Assembly: GCA_021521415.1 (NCBI GenBank) | Contig: JAIQDT010003572.1 | Span: 186,001 to 250,000, forward strand | Length of the DNA: 64,000 nucleotides | Direction of reading: 5' to 3' | Origin: Bidens hawaiensis | Lineage: Eukaryota; Streptophyta; Magnoliopsida; Asterales; Asteraceae | In this document: one piece after another, positions 42,001 to 53,514 of the stretch | Layout: each line of letters begins with the position of its first letter | Position numbering within the stretch: position 1 is the stretch's first letter | Notes under the pieces: model-generated | Told to the model about the DNA's origin: nothing | The model's database searches: none | The model's input: only the letters and a program-made list of their open reading frames with translations | Program-made: the position numbers and the translations under genes

Positions 42001-43026
42001 GAACTCAGCAGAGTGACCAACGCGGCCACATCGGTTACATTGACGACACGGGGTTTGGGTTGGGTGGTGAAGTCTACAGGTTGGGCAAAAGGGTTGATTT
42101 CCTGTGTAAGGTTTCTTAGGTGGCGGGGCAGGGAGTGCGGGATTGGTTAAGGCATAGTTGTGGACTACAGGAGGTGTTGGGTAGGCTGTCAGTGGGTTAG
42201 GCGCGTAAACTGGAGGTTGATAAATGGGTTGCTGGGCAATGGGCGGGTTGGTAAGCGCATAGGCCTTGCGCCTGCGCTTGAGGTTGTTACGGTTTGAGGG
42301 TTCAGGTTTGGTTTCTGTTGGTTCAGGGGCAGTCTTGGTGAGTTTGGTCTTCTCAGCTCCCCGCAGGAACAGGGTTCCTGCTCTGACATGGTTGTCGCTG
42401 AGCACAGCGGCCAACTCGATGGCGTCAGAGAGGGTTGCTGGGTTTCTGGCCCATACAGAATCTTGAATTTCCATGGGGAGACCCCCAAGGAATTTCTCTA
42501 TGGCTCGGCGGGAAGGGGTAACAAGGTGAGGGACAAGCAAACTTAGTTCATGGAAGCGCGTCGCGTACTCGCGCGCTTCTCCACTGTATTGCTTCAGGTT
42601 CCAAAATTCTTCCTCCAGGCGCTTTACTTCGTTGGGAGGGCAGAATTCTCGCGTCAAGAGATCCTTAAATTCCTCCCAGAGTATGCTGGAAGCAGCTTCT
42701 GCGCCACGCGCATGGGCTACTTCATTCCACCATGTAAGCGCTCTGGATTCCAGGACACTGGAGGCATATAGGGTTCGTCTGTCATGAGGGCATTGGGTAT
42801 GGAGGAAAGTGTTTTCAATCTTTTCGAGCCATTGGAGCATCACGGTGGCTCCTTCAAGACCTGTGAACTTTGGAGGGTTACCCGCGTTAAAGGACTTAAT
42901 GTTATAACTGGAGGTATTGTTTTGGCTCAAGGCTTGGGCTATCGCGGCGGCCATTTCCTGGGAACGTTGCTGTCTACGCATGCGCGAGGCTTCTCTTCTC
43001 TGAAATCGGCGAGATAGCGGAGGCAT
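39019..43026 (-). CDS. Chromovirus gag-pol polyprotein, 1335 aa, lacking RNase H
   Basis: One open frame codes for Gag (about residues 50-200), two CCHC knuckles (about 330-385), an aspartic protease (FDTGADRSF, about 442) and reverse transcriptase (about 610-870, with FIDD at about 780). Integrase follows, with an HHCC finger near 920 and the DDE residues at about 985, 1046 and 1083. A chromodomain-like C-terminus (PVEILDR...W..REDQM, about 1275-1330) would direct integration. Between the end of RT ([10 protein letters not shown]) and the integrase-proximal ILCYLNRIW there are only about 30 residues, where the family has an RNase H domain of well over 100. The frame stays open across the join near 40370-40390. 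RNase H would have to come from another copy. Start and stop lie close to the primer site and polypurine tract. Confidence 0.93.
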   Translation of the reverse strand: MPPLSRRFQRREASRMRRQQRSQEMAAAIAQALSQNNTSSYNIKSFNAGNPPKFTGLEGATVMLQWLEKIENTFLHTQCPHDRRTLYASSVLESRALTWWNEVAHARGAEAASSILWEEFKDLLTREFCPPNEVKRLEEEFWNLKQYSGEAREYATRFHELSLLVPHLVTPSRRAIEKFLGGLPMEIQDSVWARNPATLSDAIELAAVLSDNHVRAGTLFLRGAEKTKLTKTAPEPTETKPEPSNRNNLKRRRKAYALTNPPIAQQPIYQPPVYAPNPLTAYPTPPVVHNYALTNPALPAPPPKKPYTGNQPFCPTCRLHHPTQTPCRQCNRCGRVGHSAEFCRILPANPIAPIPPVYPQNPQPTYQNPRPRSCYNCGDPSHFRNACPRLQVQITQANPVNQISNQVTRGRAFNITAHQAQANNDVVNGTFLLNGFYASVLFDTGADRSFISRAFEQKLARPRSDLKEDFSVELANGETVLINSVIKDCTLNLNENDFLIDLIPMPLGSFDVIIGMDWLSNNRAEVICAKKLIRIPRENGDLHIYGEKPSRGLKLMSCAEAQRLMRKKCIAFLAHVVKPDEGKKKLRDIPVVRDFPEVFPDDLPGIPPAREVEFRIDLVPGASPVAKSPYRLAPAEMQELASQLQELTAKGFIRPSSSPWGAPVLFVKKKDGSFRMCIDYRELNKLTIKNRYPLPRIDDLFDQLQGASCFSKIDLRSGYHQLRIRDEDVPKTAFRTRYGHFEFLVMSFGLTNAPAVFMDLMNRVCRPFLDKFVIVFIDDVLIYSKTKAEHEQHLRLVLQKLRAEQLYAKLSKCEFWSDEVQFLGHVVNKMGIHVDPSKIEAIKNWITPTTPTEIRSFLGLAGYYRRFISNFSKIALPLTALTHFVPNLSGILCYLNRIWIPFDENLRADILSEAHKSRYSIHPGADKMYKDLRITYWWPGMKKDIAVFVAKCLTCSKVKAEHQRPSGLLEQPEIPTWKWECVAMDFITKLPLTASKHDSIWVIVDRLTKSAHFLPIRENYRVEQLAQLYVKEIVCRHGTPLSIISDRDGRFISRFWKSLQSALGTRLDMSTAYHPQTDGQSERTIQTLEDMLRSCVLDFGGNWDSHLPLIEFSYNNSYHSSIGMAPFEALYGRKCRSPICWSEVGEAQITGPELVQETTDKIAKIRDHLLTARSRQKSYADRRRKPLEFQVGDLVLLKVSPRKGVVRFGKKGKLAPRYVGPFKILARVGKVAYRLDLPPALSNVHPTFHVSNLKKCLADENLHIPLDEVQVDETMHFVEKPVEILDREVKQTKRSRIPIVKVRWESKRGAEFTWEREDQMKIKYPHLFSAQPTSR

Positions 43027-43666
43027 TCTATAAAAGTTTTAATTTTTAGTTAATATCTTGGTTTTAGCGCAAAGTATAACCTCGAAAAGCTTGGTTTCAC
43101 GGAGTCAGTTACTGTCCAAAGTTAAAGTAAAATAAATGACCCTAAATGCAGACTTAATAAAGGTAGCAAATTCGAATCAAGAATCGACAATTCATGTATC
43201 ACCATGACTTTCCGAATTCCCAATTTAAAATATACGAGCAAACGAGTATTGGAGATTGACGATTCATGTATCATCATGACTTTTCAATCTTCAATATAAA
43301 ACATACAAGAAAATGAGTATTGGAGGTTGACAATTCATGTATCACCATGACTTTTCAAGTCTCCAACCTCAGAACATAATCGTAAATGGAAATTGAAAAT
43401 CAACTATTCATGTATCACCATGACCTTTCGGATTTTCAAATCCAACAAACGAATATGTAAGTAAAATCAATAAAAATCGAAATTCAACAAAAATCGAAAT
43501 ATCGCGAAATAAAACATAAAATCATATACTGCGCAAGCGCGAGCATATTCATAAATAACGAGTAATTAACAATAAGCGCGCAAACATGAGATTTCTCTCA
43601 TGCGCGAGAAGGGACTCTTAGGTATTCTAGGCCGTTACGTCTAACCACCTATCCTAAAGTCAACGA

Positions 43667-43678
43667 GCTCTGATACCA
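43667..43678 (-). other. Primer-binding site, initiator Met tRNA
   Basis: On the minus strand TGGTATCAGAGC lies a few bases inside the 5' LTR and is complementary to the 3' end of plant initiator methionine tRNA, the usual primer of chromoviruses. Confidence 0.92.
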
Positions 43679-43681
43679 ATC

Positions 43682-45746
43682 TGTAACACCCCGACCAAAG
43701 GCGGATTATACATCGGGGCGCCACATATTGTTTCATTACTCGTGACACTATTGGGTGTCAATATTTAATAAATACATTCATTCGCGCACGCGCAGAGTAA
43801 ACACAAGATAACATAAATCATCATAAATCAATATATTATAAATCATAATATTCGAACAGCAAAAACTTGTCTTGATACATTTTAATCTAGGTCCAAAATA
43901 AAGAAAACTTCCTATGTGTCCACAAGCTCCAAAACAGCTACTGCAAACCTGAACATGTGTTAAAATAAACGTCAAACACTTGCGTGTTGGTGAGAAATCA
44001 AGTTTAATACAATACATAGATAACAATAAATCTGCGCGCAACACGTGTATGTCTGGTGTTTAACAAGGGTGCAATCAGATTGTGATCAAGCCTAGATAGA
44101 TCATAGCTCATAGTTCATAGTTCAATCCGTGCTCCCAATTGAGCACAAAAACGCGAAAACATCTGTGCAAGTGTAAACAAAGAAAACCGTAAACGATAGG
44201 TCTCCCGTGTTCATCTAATGGATCCATGAAAACTGCGGAATAGGCCGAACAAAGCGGTTAATGATACACACATACAAATAAACAGCCAAGTAAACGTCCT
44301 CAACACATGGGATACTGCGCGACTAAAGTTCATAAACAAGTTTAAGACTCTAAGTTTGTATGAACACATGATCATCCCAAAACATTAAAAGCAAAAAGGG
44401 ATTAGGTACGAGATTACTCACTTGATAATCGGTGCGGTGTAAGATAAAGCAAGAACCAACTTTAAACAAGCACAAGTTAACCTATAATTAAAGATTATTG
44501 TTTTAATGATTGGTTTTAAGTCTTGATTATAAGTTAGCATAATTAATAAGTAAATTATTATATATATAATATATATTACCGGAAAAGCAGGGCAGAACAG
44601 GGAGGAAGACGGAGGCAGAGAGGGAGGCGGCAGAGAGCAAGGAAAACAGGAGAGATTAAGTGTTTGTGTGTGTAGTGTTAGGAAAAAATAATACTATTAT
44701 TTATAGAGAAACCCTAGGAGACATGAATCCAGAAAAAGGGGAAAAGATTCCAAGACAATCAGAACAAGACAAAACAAAAGATAGCAAAAGATATCCAAAA
44801 GCAAGTAAAAGATATCAAAAGATATGGCAGCAGGGAAAAAGAGAAAAAGGCTGACAGGGAACAGTAACAAGGCATGGGCGGTTCAGAAAAAGGTACTGGT
44901 CAAGCATGGCAAAAGCAGATCTCAAAAGATTATGTCAGTCACTTTTTCTGCCAACCAATGGGGTTGGTGCGCATGCTGCGCCGAAAGTAACTTTTCAGAC
45001 ATAAAGCAGATTAGGTCAACAGCTCAAAAGATAAGACAACTCAAAAGCAACGGCTAGATTAAACAGAAGAAAACTCAAAGGGATTTAGCGCGAGAAGGCT
45101 CGAGCGCGAAGGCAGACACAGAAGGTCAAGAGAGCGCGAGCGCGAAGGCAGACAGAACCAACCTTAACGCGTCGCGGAAAGAACTACATTTCTTAGCGCG
45201 CCGCGGGAGGAACTAAAATTCCTAGCGCGCCGCGGGAAGAACTAAAATTCTTCGCGCGTCGAGGGATGAACTACGATTCTTAGCGCGCTGCGAGAAGAAC
45301 TACAAATCCTTAGCGCGTCGCGGGAAGAACTACCGTTCTTAGCGCGTTGCGAGAAGAATTACAATTCTTAGCGCGCTGCGAGAAGAGTTCGTCTCGCGAA
45401 TCGCTGTACAGGTGGTCTTCACGCAGGATTCCTTGTAAGGGAGTCTGGCGCGTGGAGCTGCGCAGACAACCTTAGGCGGGAAGGAACAAAGGACAAGCAA
45501 AGAGTTAGAAGAAAAAGAGGGAAACAAGGCGTAAGGGCGGGACGGCGACAAGAGGGAAAAGAAGGCGGAAAGAGAGAAGGAAGAGGGACGGGACGGCGGA
45601 AAGAAAGAGAGAGAGAGGCGGGAAGGAAAATATATATTATTATTAAAAGTAAAATATAAGTATAAATAAATATTAAATCATAAAAGAAAGAGATCGGGTA
45701 AGGGAAACGGGTACCTGGGTCGGGTCGGATCGGGGCAGATGTCACA
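43682..45746 (-). repeat. 5' LTR of the chromovirus (2065 bp)
   Basis: Nearly identical to 36920-38984. Its outer end abuts the 5' part of the PPR exon after CTAAT. Confidence 0.95.
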
Positions 45747-46285
45747 CTAATCGTATCGAAAACAGCTCGTGCAGTGTCTGTTAATCCACATTTTGCATAC
45801 ATGTCAACTAAAGATGATTTGGTAACGTCATCCGATGAGAACCGAGACCGCACGAATTGGGCGTGCACTTGACGACCGACAAGTAACGCGTTAACCGCAG
45901 CGCAAGAATTGATCAAGCTAGCGAAAATGAAGTGGTCGGGCTGCAAGTGATCATGAACAATCATGTTGGGGAATATGGAAATGGACCGGGCGGGGAGGTT
46001 GGCTCGGTTGAAAGCGGTGAGAATGGATGCCCATGAGACCGGGTCTCGTTGAGGCATTTCGTCGAACAGTTGGTGGGCGTCTTTGATAAGGGCGCATTTG
46101 GCGTACATGGAGATGAGGGTGTTGGGTAAGGCTCCGTATTGGTTGAGACCCAGCTTGAGGATGTGGGCATGGAGGGTCTTGCCGGAATGTGGGTTGCTGG
46201 TGGTGGCGCAATGGCGGAGGGATTGAAGGAGATGGTGATGCATTCATGTCAGACTGGTGGTGTTGGGTAGTTTAGTTAAGCTAAG

Positions 46286-47189
46286 TGAAGAGGTATGCAC
46301 CCGCCTTAACATCGAGCGGGGCGGGTCAACCCACAAGATATAGACAAGAGGCTTGAAATCAGGATGTCATGAAGACACAAAGCCAAAACCTATGCGCGTG
46401 GCGCATATCACATATGCTCACGCATCGCATATGCTCACGCATATCACATCTGCGCGTGGCGCATATCACATATGCTCACGCATATTACATATGCTTGCGC
46501 ATATCACATGCTCACGCATATCACATCTGCGCATGAAACATCTGCGCGTGAGAATAAAGAGAAGACCTCGCGCATCCCCAGGATAGGCGCATATCACACA
46601 TGCACACAATCAACCACGTCCTTATCCAAATCAGGATAAGGACAACCATGATTGTGCTCATCAGACAACCTTCCAGAAGGTATCTTTTAAGGAATAAAGA
46701 ATATGCTGATGTTGACAGCTGCCAATGAAGGATGGACAACTCAGCAAAGCCCATGTGCTACCACGTGATGGCACATGGGTCAGGTGAAATACCTTAGTCA
46801 GAGAATAATCAATAAAAAAGCACCAGGTGTCCTAAGTACACGTGGCGCGAAGCAATAGGAGGAGGCCAAAAAGGCCCTAATTGGGTCTGAGCCCAATCAT
46901 TGGAAACCCTAATACTATAAATACCACACCACCTCCACAGTGGAAGGTAAGCAAGAAAATATATTCTAAGTCCTTACTCATTTTCACATTCTTCTCCTAC
47001 AATATCTTATTCTCACACCGGAGGGTTACCCCAAAGAGGACCCCTCTATCCCTTTCTGAGGGGTAAGTTCACGGTGCTGTTCGTTTTGTAGGTGGAAGAA
47101 CTCATATTCCGGAAAACCATCGGTGATATAGCACACTCACACCCGAGGAACGTAGATCGAATACAAGTAAGTCGATCCACGCTTCTTCA
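46286..47189 (+). repeat. 5' LTR of the Tat element (904 bp)
   Basis: Starts TGAAGAGG and ends CTTCTTCA. A tandem array of CATATGCTCACGCATATCA-like units (about 46400-46530) lies in U3 and has fewer units than in the 3' LTR. A CTATAAATACC TATA box is at about 46915-46925. Confidence 0.93.
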
Positions 47190-47190
47190 T

Positions 47191-47203
47191 TGGCGCCATC
47201 ACC
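47191..47203 (+). other. Probable primer-binding site of the Tat element
   Basis: TGGCGCCATCACC begins one base after the 5' LTR. The first seven bases match the 3' end of plant Asp tRNA (TGGCGCC); the following bases match less well. Confidence 0.6.
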
Positions 47204-47258
47204 TGTTACAACGGCAACAAAACCACTATTTCATCAGTTCTCTCTGAAAATCTTCACC

Positions 47259-50200
47259 ATGGTTTCCGGTGTTCGAAACAATGATCAAGTTCTGGAGGAT
47301 AATGAGCTTGAGGATGTTAATGAGGGAAATCAGGTTCTGAGGGCGCCGCGTGACACTGCGCGCACCACCAGTAACCACCCCTTCAACACAACACCTCATA
47401 GCCAGACTGAAACTCCTCCAGACGATCTCACGTTCCAAAATCTAACTGGTGCAAAACAAAAAGGACCAATGGGTCCGGAAGTTGAAACCAATGACCCTAA
47501 AGAATGGCTCATAAACGAACAACGGCGTTTAATGGACAAATACAATGAGCTGGTAAAACACAAAAAGTTAGCCGACTTAACACAGAGGCTCGCATTTGAT
47601 AAACAAACCATTCAGGGAACAAGAAAGACGCGCGCGCCGGAAGACGGTCGCTCTGTTCACACCGAACACGCTGATATTAGTGATGAGGAAGAGGTGCACA
47701 GCATGAGGAAGGCGCGAGATACTCATGCAGGAGGTTCACAGCTTCGCGCACACATGAACATAGCACCTAGAGCCAAAGCCGATATGGATCTATACACACC
47801 ATACAACCCACAAGCGAAAGAGCAAGTGGACGTAACCACACCACATAGGCCAGCCATCTTGGTAAAACATTCAAAATTCACTGAGCGCATTGCAAAGGCT
47901 CCCATTCAACACAAAACCAAGATGCCAAGCGGTTTAGGCAAGTACGATGGTACAACAGATCCAGATGATTTCTTACAAGGTTTTTACAACACTGGAAACC
48001 TAGAAAGCTGGACGATGCCAACATGGTGTCACATGTTTGCTCGCTGCCTCACGGGCGCAGCGCGTGTCTGGTTCGAAAGCTTGCCGACAGGACAAATCGA
48101 TGGGTTCGAAGAGCTATTGGAAAAGTTCCAGGCTCACTTTGTACAGCAGCGCAGACACACGCGCGACCCCGATGACATCATGCACTGCGTGCGCAGGAAT
48201 GATGAAACCATTGAGGACTACATAACTCGTTTCAATCAGGAATCTCTTGCAATTGGAGGCATCACTGAACAACTCTTGCGCGTTGCCTTTATAAAAGGTG
48301 CGCGCAGTGATCAACTCCGCAGAGCTCTCGTGAGCAGAGAAGGAATGCCAACCACTTGGGCTAAGCTTATGGAAGCATCGCGAGTCTTCGCGCGAAATGA
48401 AAAACAAATTGCCCAAGACAGAGCAAGAGATAGAGGGCATCAAACAGAAGCACCACGCAACAATGAAAGGAGGGGCAAACAAAACTCCGTATGGTCCAGG
48501 TTGCAACAAACCAATTATTCTCCCGCAGAAAAGCAAGCGCAACAAAGTTCACCCCAGCCCCAAAAAGACATTCTTAATCGCGGAGAGGGTGACAAGAAGG
48601 AAGGCGGCAGAGAGCCTAATAGACCTCTACCAAGAATATGGACTCCCCTCACCAAAACGCCTTCGCAAGTGTTAAGCATAGAGAATGTCCAGTTTAAAAG
48701 CCCCAGGCCATTACTCCATAAGGGACCACCAAACAGTGGCAAATATTGTGAGTTTCACAAATCCACATGGCACAACACCGATGCATGCCATCATTTGAAG
48801 GATGCGATCGAAAAAGACGTAAAATTAGGCAAGTTGGCTCACCTAGTAAAAAACCCAAGACCAGAGAATGAACAAACAGACGGAGCCTCAGCCAATAAAA
48901 AATTCAAAAGAATCTGTGTAGCTGAAGGAGGAAGGCAAGGGCAAAGATCGAGGAAGAGAAGCGCGCAAACCCAAGGGGATTGGCGCGAGCAACAAGTAAT
49001 CTTCCCAAGAATCAGAGGAGGCCCGTCCATCAGCAGTCCTCTAGTCATCACTGCACACATCTCTCATTATGAGGTGTCAAAAGTCCTGGTGGACACCGGT
49101 AGTGAATCTGACATCATGTATGAGCAATGTTTCAGGAAGTTGGATCCAGCAGACCAAGCAAGGCTCGAAGTTGTGAATGCACCAATCTCGGGTGTCTCAA
49201 ACGAAATTATTCACCCCCTAGGTCAGATACAGTTCGAACTAACTATGGGGGATGAAAAGCACAAGCGAGCTGAAATTGTCAACTTCTTGGTCTTGCCCAC
49301 CACTTCATGCCATAATATGATCTTGGGTAGAGGAACGATTGCCCAATTCAATGCCATACCGTCACCAGCGCACGGCGCGTTGGGGTTCCCAACACCAACA
49401 GGAGTAACATTTGTGTATCGAGATCATTTATGCGCAGTAACAAGTACACCTCGAGAAGGGAGAATGAAGCTTCCAATGGCAAACAACGCGCCAGAGGAAT
49501 GGATTCTCAACCCAAAATTCCCAGAACAAACAATCACAATCGGAGCTACGATATCAGATGACACAAGGGTGAGAATGAAAAGATTGCTCACAACGTATAT
49601 ATCGGTCTTCGCGTGGCAACATTCTGATATGACTGGGGTTCCGCGAGACCTGGCGCAGCATTCTCTCAACACATTCAAGTCTGTAGAGCCAATTGCTCAA
49701 AAGAAAAGAGTCATGGGAGATGAGAAGGCAAAGGCCATGAATGAGCAAGTAGAAGATCTACTGCACGCAAATATCATTCACCCAATACGATACCAAACAT
49801 GGGTAGCCAATCCTGTGATGGTAAAGAAGAGCAATGGGTTATGGAGAATGTGCATTGATTTCAATGACCTCAACAAAGCGTGTCCAAAAGATTGTTACCC
49901 CCTCCCAAACATTGACGCGAAGGTGGACTCTGTGGCGCCATTCAAGCTCAAATTTCCTGGATGCCTATAAGGGCTATCACCAAATTCAAATGGCACCACA
50001 GGATGAAGACAAGACTGCTTTTAGAACTGACAAGGGTGTTTTCTGTTACACAAAAATGCCCTTTGGTCTGAAGAATGCAGGAGCCACTTACCAAAGACTC
50101 ATGGATGCAGTTTTCAACGAGCAGATCGGAAAAAACTTAGAAGTCTACGTGGATGATTTGGTGATTAAAAGCATGGAGGAAAAACAAATGCTCAAAGACA

Positions 50201-52725
50201 TCGAAGAAACCCTTCGGCGCCTAAAGGAAGTAAACATGAAGCTCAACCCGAGCAAATGCACATTCGGCGTGGAAGAAGGGAAATTTCTCGGCGTAATGGT
50301 CACCAAGGATGGTTTCAAGGTGAACCCAGAGAAGGTGGAGGCTATCCTCAGCATGCCCTCACCATCCACCATGAAGGAAGTTCAAAAGTTGAATGGTAGA
50401 TTGGTATCAATTAACAGGTTCCTAGCAAACCATGCAAGCAAATCTACCACATTCGTTAACACATTGAGAAATTGCTTAAAGAAAAGCCAATTCAAGTGGA
50501 CGCCTGAGGCCGAGCAAGCTTTCAGTGAGATAAAAGAATGTCTGATAAATCTGCCTGCGCTCACAGCTCCACTTCCTGGTGAAACTTTAACGTTGTACCT
50601 GTCAGCAGGAGAGCGCGCCATTGGCGCAGTATTACTGGTGGATCGCAAAGGAATCCAAACACCAATTTATTATGTAATTCGGGTGTTGACAGATCCTGAG
50701 ACGCGCTACACCATCATAGAAAAGTTAGTTTTTTCACTAACGGATGCGTCGCGCAAGCTTCACAGATATTTCAATGGTCATCCTATTGAAGTTCTGACTG
50801 GTTACAACATCCAGCAAGTCTTGCGGCGTCCCGCGCTCTCAGGAAGGCTGACGAAATGGGCGCTGGAATTAGGGGAGCACACGATCACCTATAAGCCTCG
50901 TCCAGCAATCAAGGGACAAGTTTTAGCTGATTTCATCACAGAAATTCCTGAAGGAAAAGTTGAAGAGGCTCAGCGTGAAGTAGACCCTCCGCAAGCCAAT
51001 AATGAAGAAAACGTTTGGAGATTATTCACTGATGGAGCTTCAAACAACGAAGGGTCCGGCGCAGGCCTCAAACTGGTGGATCCAGAAAATCATGAATATA
51101 CCTACGCAATCAGGTTGGATTTCAAGAGCACCAACAATGAAGCTGAGTATGAAGCCTTGCTGGCTGGATTGCGCATCGCGCACAAGTTCGGAGTTAAAAA
51201 GCTAGAGACTCATGTAGATTCATACCTGGTAGCAGCACAAGTCAATGGCCTTTATGATGCCAAGGAGAACACCATGCCTCTGTATCTAGAGCAGGCGAAG
51301 AAACTCACTGAACAATTTGACTTTTTCAGAATCATACACATTCCGCGCAGTGAAAATAAGTCCGCCGACGCGCTAAGCAAAATGGCATCAACCAGCTTCG
51401 ATCATTTCGGCAAAGATGTCAGGGTGGAAGTAATGAGCAACCCGTCGGTGGGAGCGAAGTCTGTCCTTGTAATTCATACAACACCTTCATCATTGATAAC
51501 TCCAATAATGGAATTCTTGAGGGAGGGAAAGGTACCAGACGATCGCGCACAGGCGAGGAAGATAAGGCACAAGTCGCAGAACTACGAACTGCTTGATGGT
51601 ACGTTATATCGACGCTCTTATCTTGGACCGCTCATGAAATGCCTAGACGCTGAGGAAGCAAACTATGTGATCAGAGAGATACACGAAGGAATCTGTGGAA
51701 TACATGCTGGCCCGCGCATGGTGGTTGCCAAGGCAATGAACGCAGGCTACTATTGGCCAGGCATGTACTTGGACGCGTTAAAAGAGATCCAGAAATGCAA
51801 AGCTTGTCAGAGCTATGCGCCAAACACCATGCGGCCAAAGAACAATTTGATTCCGGTGACCTCTGCATGGCCTTTCCACAAATGGGCAATCGATATTGTG
51901 GGTCCCTTACCACAAGCGCTGGGGCGAGTAAAGTTTTTGGTAGTGGCAGTAGACTATTTCACAAAATGGGTTGAAGCCAAGCCACTGGCAAAAATCACAG
52001 CTGAGGCAATGAAGCAGTTTATTTGGAGCCACATCGTATGCCGTTTTGGCTTGCCCATGGAAATCGTGAGCGACAATGGCAAACAATTCACTGAAAGGAA
52101 GATATCCAGTTGGCTCAAGGAATTGCGCATCAACCAGGTTTTCACTTCAGTATACCACCCTCAAGGGAATGGCCAAGTGGAGTGCGCGAACCAAAGCTTG
52201 CTAAATGGGCTGAAGAAAAGGTTAGAGGGAGAGTCCCATGCATGGGTTGAAGAGTTACCTAATGTCCTGTGGGCGCACAGGACATTAACCAAAACCAGCA
52301 ATGGCGAGTCCCCGTTCAGCCTAACCTATGGAACGGAGGCTATGATTCCAGCAGAGATTGGATGCCCATCCTATAGAGTGCTCATGATGAGTAAGACGGA
52401 TAACGAGCGCGAAAGGAGGTTGGATCTCAATTTACTTGAAGGGCGCAGAGAGGCGGCTATCATCAGTGAAGCCAAATACAAGAAAAAACTAGAAAAATAT
52501 TACAATCAGCGCGTGAAAGAATGCCACTTCAAGAAGAATGATTTTGTCCTGCGGAACAATGAAGCTAGTCGCGCAATACCCCCGGGAAAGATGTCTCCTA
52601 ACTGGGAGGGACCTTATCAAGTCTCAGAAGAATTGGGAAAAGGCGCATACGCTTTAAAAGATTTAAATGGAAAGAAGATCCCGCGCACATGGAACGCATC
52701 ACAACTCAGAAAATGTTTCATGTAA
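47259..52725 (+). pseudogene. Tat gag-pol with one frameshift in RT
   Basis: The first ATG after the primer site is at 47259. Gag carries the retrotransposon capsid block (KYDGTTDPDDFL, about 47940-48400) and a Cys/His motif (YCEFHK...C at about 48745-48800). The protease LVDTGSESDIM lies near 49090. RT begins about 49700, and the frame closes at 49970. One missing base near 49950-49957, in a TTT run just before FLDAYKGYHQI, shifts it, and the correct frame then continues to 52725. YVDD is at about 50145, followed by the old RNase H (about 50570-50950), the archaeal-type RNase H (FTDGASNNEGSGAG, about 51025-51400) and integrase (HHCC about 51680-51810, core with D, D, E to about 52340). A frame change inside RT is not a known recoding site, so this is a mutation or a sequence error. 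Confidence 0.92.
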
Positions 52726-52920
52726 AAGTCGTTAAGTTTGTAATCAAGGCTTTCTTAATATGCGTTCTATTACCTTTTGCATACATGTTTCACACTTTCC
52801 TTTATTAATTTTGAGCAATACGACAACATTGTATTGACATCAAACTAAAAATAAAACGAAGTAAAACATACATGCGCGAGCTTCAAGCTCAAACGCGTTA
52901 ACGAGTTTTAACTCTAAAAC

Positions 52921-52990
52921 GTCAGGGCCTTAGCCCAACAATATGAGCCTTAGCTCAGGGCCTTAGCCCAATAATATGAGCCTTAGCTCA
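52921..52990. repeat. Two-copy ~34-bp tandem repeat between pol and the antisense gene
   Basis: The unit with CAGGGCCTTAGCCCAA and ATATGAGCCTTAGCTC occurs twice; GGGCCTTAGCCC and GAGCCTTAGCTC are each near-palindromic. It lies in the gap (52726-53514) between the converging sense and antisense genes, which holds no other gene. Confidence 0.85.
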
Positions 52991-53514
52991 AATTACTCAT
53001 AGCATCCATCCTACGTATTGCGCAGCTGGATCATAAAAATACCTAAGCACAGCTAAGGCAAAGCACATGCCAAAGCATAGTTGTTAAGGTCTCAGGTCGA
53101 GGTCGCGCATGGGATTATAATGGATATCAGAGTAACACATACTGACACGTAAAGGCTAAAAAAAAAAACTCATTCATAATTCCCTATAATAAATGCGCGA
53201 TAACGTCGCGCAAAAGAGGAATAATGAAATGCCAAGGCACGTGTCAGCATATTCAAAATATCGTAAAATAACTTGAAATATGACAACTGTTAAGGATTAA
53301 GTAAAAATAATTTCCTTACAACCTTGTTCAAGTTTCAATGTGTAAGCATACGTTATATTCAACAAGCACACGCATGCAATATAAAGAGATGAATTGGGAA
53401 TGCGCAAGATGCGAATAAGGGAAAAACAAAATTTCATTCCAAAACATAGAAGTTTACAAATTTACAAATGATGAGGTAAAAATTACAAAAAAAAAAAAAA
53501 ACAAGAAGGGCTTT

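Larger units (their letters stand above)
36920..45746 (-). mobile_element. Young Ty3 chromovirus (Tekay/Del-like), 8827 bp, TSD CTAAT
   Basis: A complete element with two LTRs of 2065 bp, perfect flanking CTAAT (36915-36919 and 45747-45751), an initiator-Met-tRNA primer site, a polypurine tract and a single gag-pol frame. Only three LTR-LTR differences were seen (37304/44066, 37392/44154, 38321/45083), about 0.15 per cent, so the insertion is very recent. It lies in the same orientation as the PPR gene it interrupts. LTRs at 1-1414 and 4153-6201 are older relatives. Confidence 0.96.
35585..46243 (-). pseudogene. PLS-DYW pentatricopeptide repeat gene split by a retrotransposon
   Basis: The family binds organellar transcripts and, through the DYW deaminase domain, edits C to U. 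The 5' part is 46243-45747 and the 3' part 36914-35585. Removing the 36920-45746 element and one CTAAT copy joins them in frame within a PPR motif and gives about 608 codons, the length of Arabidopsis At4g14050 (MEF35 as I recall it), which it resembles throughout. PPR repeats fill most of it; the E/E+ motifs and a DYW domain follow, with WHSERLA, CGDCH and a terminal CSCSDFW. Two compensating 1-nt frame changes near 35797 and 35714 place a stop at 35789, before the deaminase core. The last residues are DFW rather than DYW. Loss of function is almost certain through the insertion; the two frame changes could be older decay or base-calling errors. Confidence 0.9.

Noticed and set aside
46395..46560. 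CRISPR-like regular repeats
   Set aside because: Units are contiguous and imperfect with no unique spacers, and they sit in a plant LTR; the same holds for the GC-rich arrays.
47190..47258. Earlier start of the Tat gag at 47190
   Set aside because: The codon there is TTG within the primer-binding site; the first ATG is at 47259.
49834..49950. Start of a separate second Tat polyprotein at 49834
   Set aside because: This part is out of frame with RT homology; real pol sequence joins this frame only after the lesion near 49950.
49940..49970. Programmed frameshift between gag and pol
   Set aside because: The shift lies inside the RT palm, long after protease, where no recoding is known.
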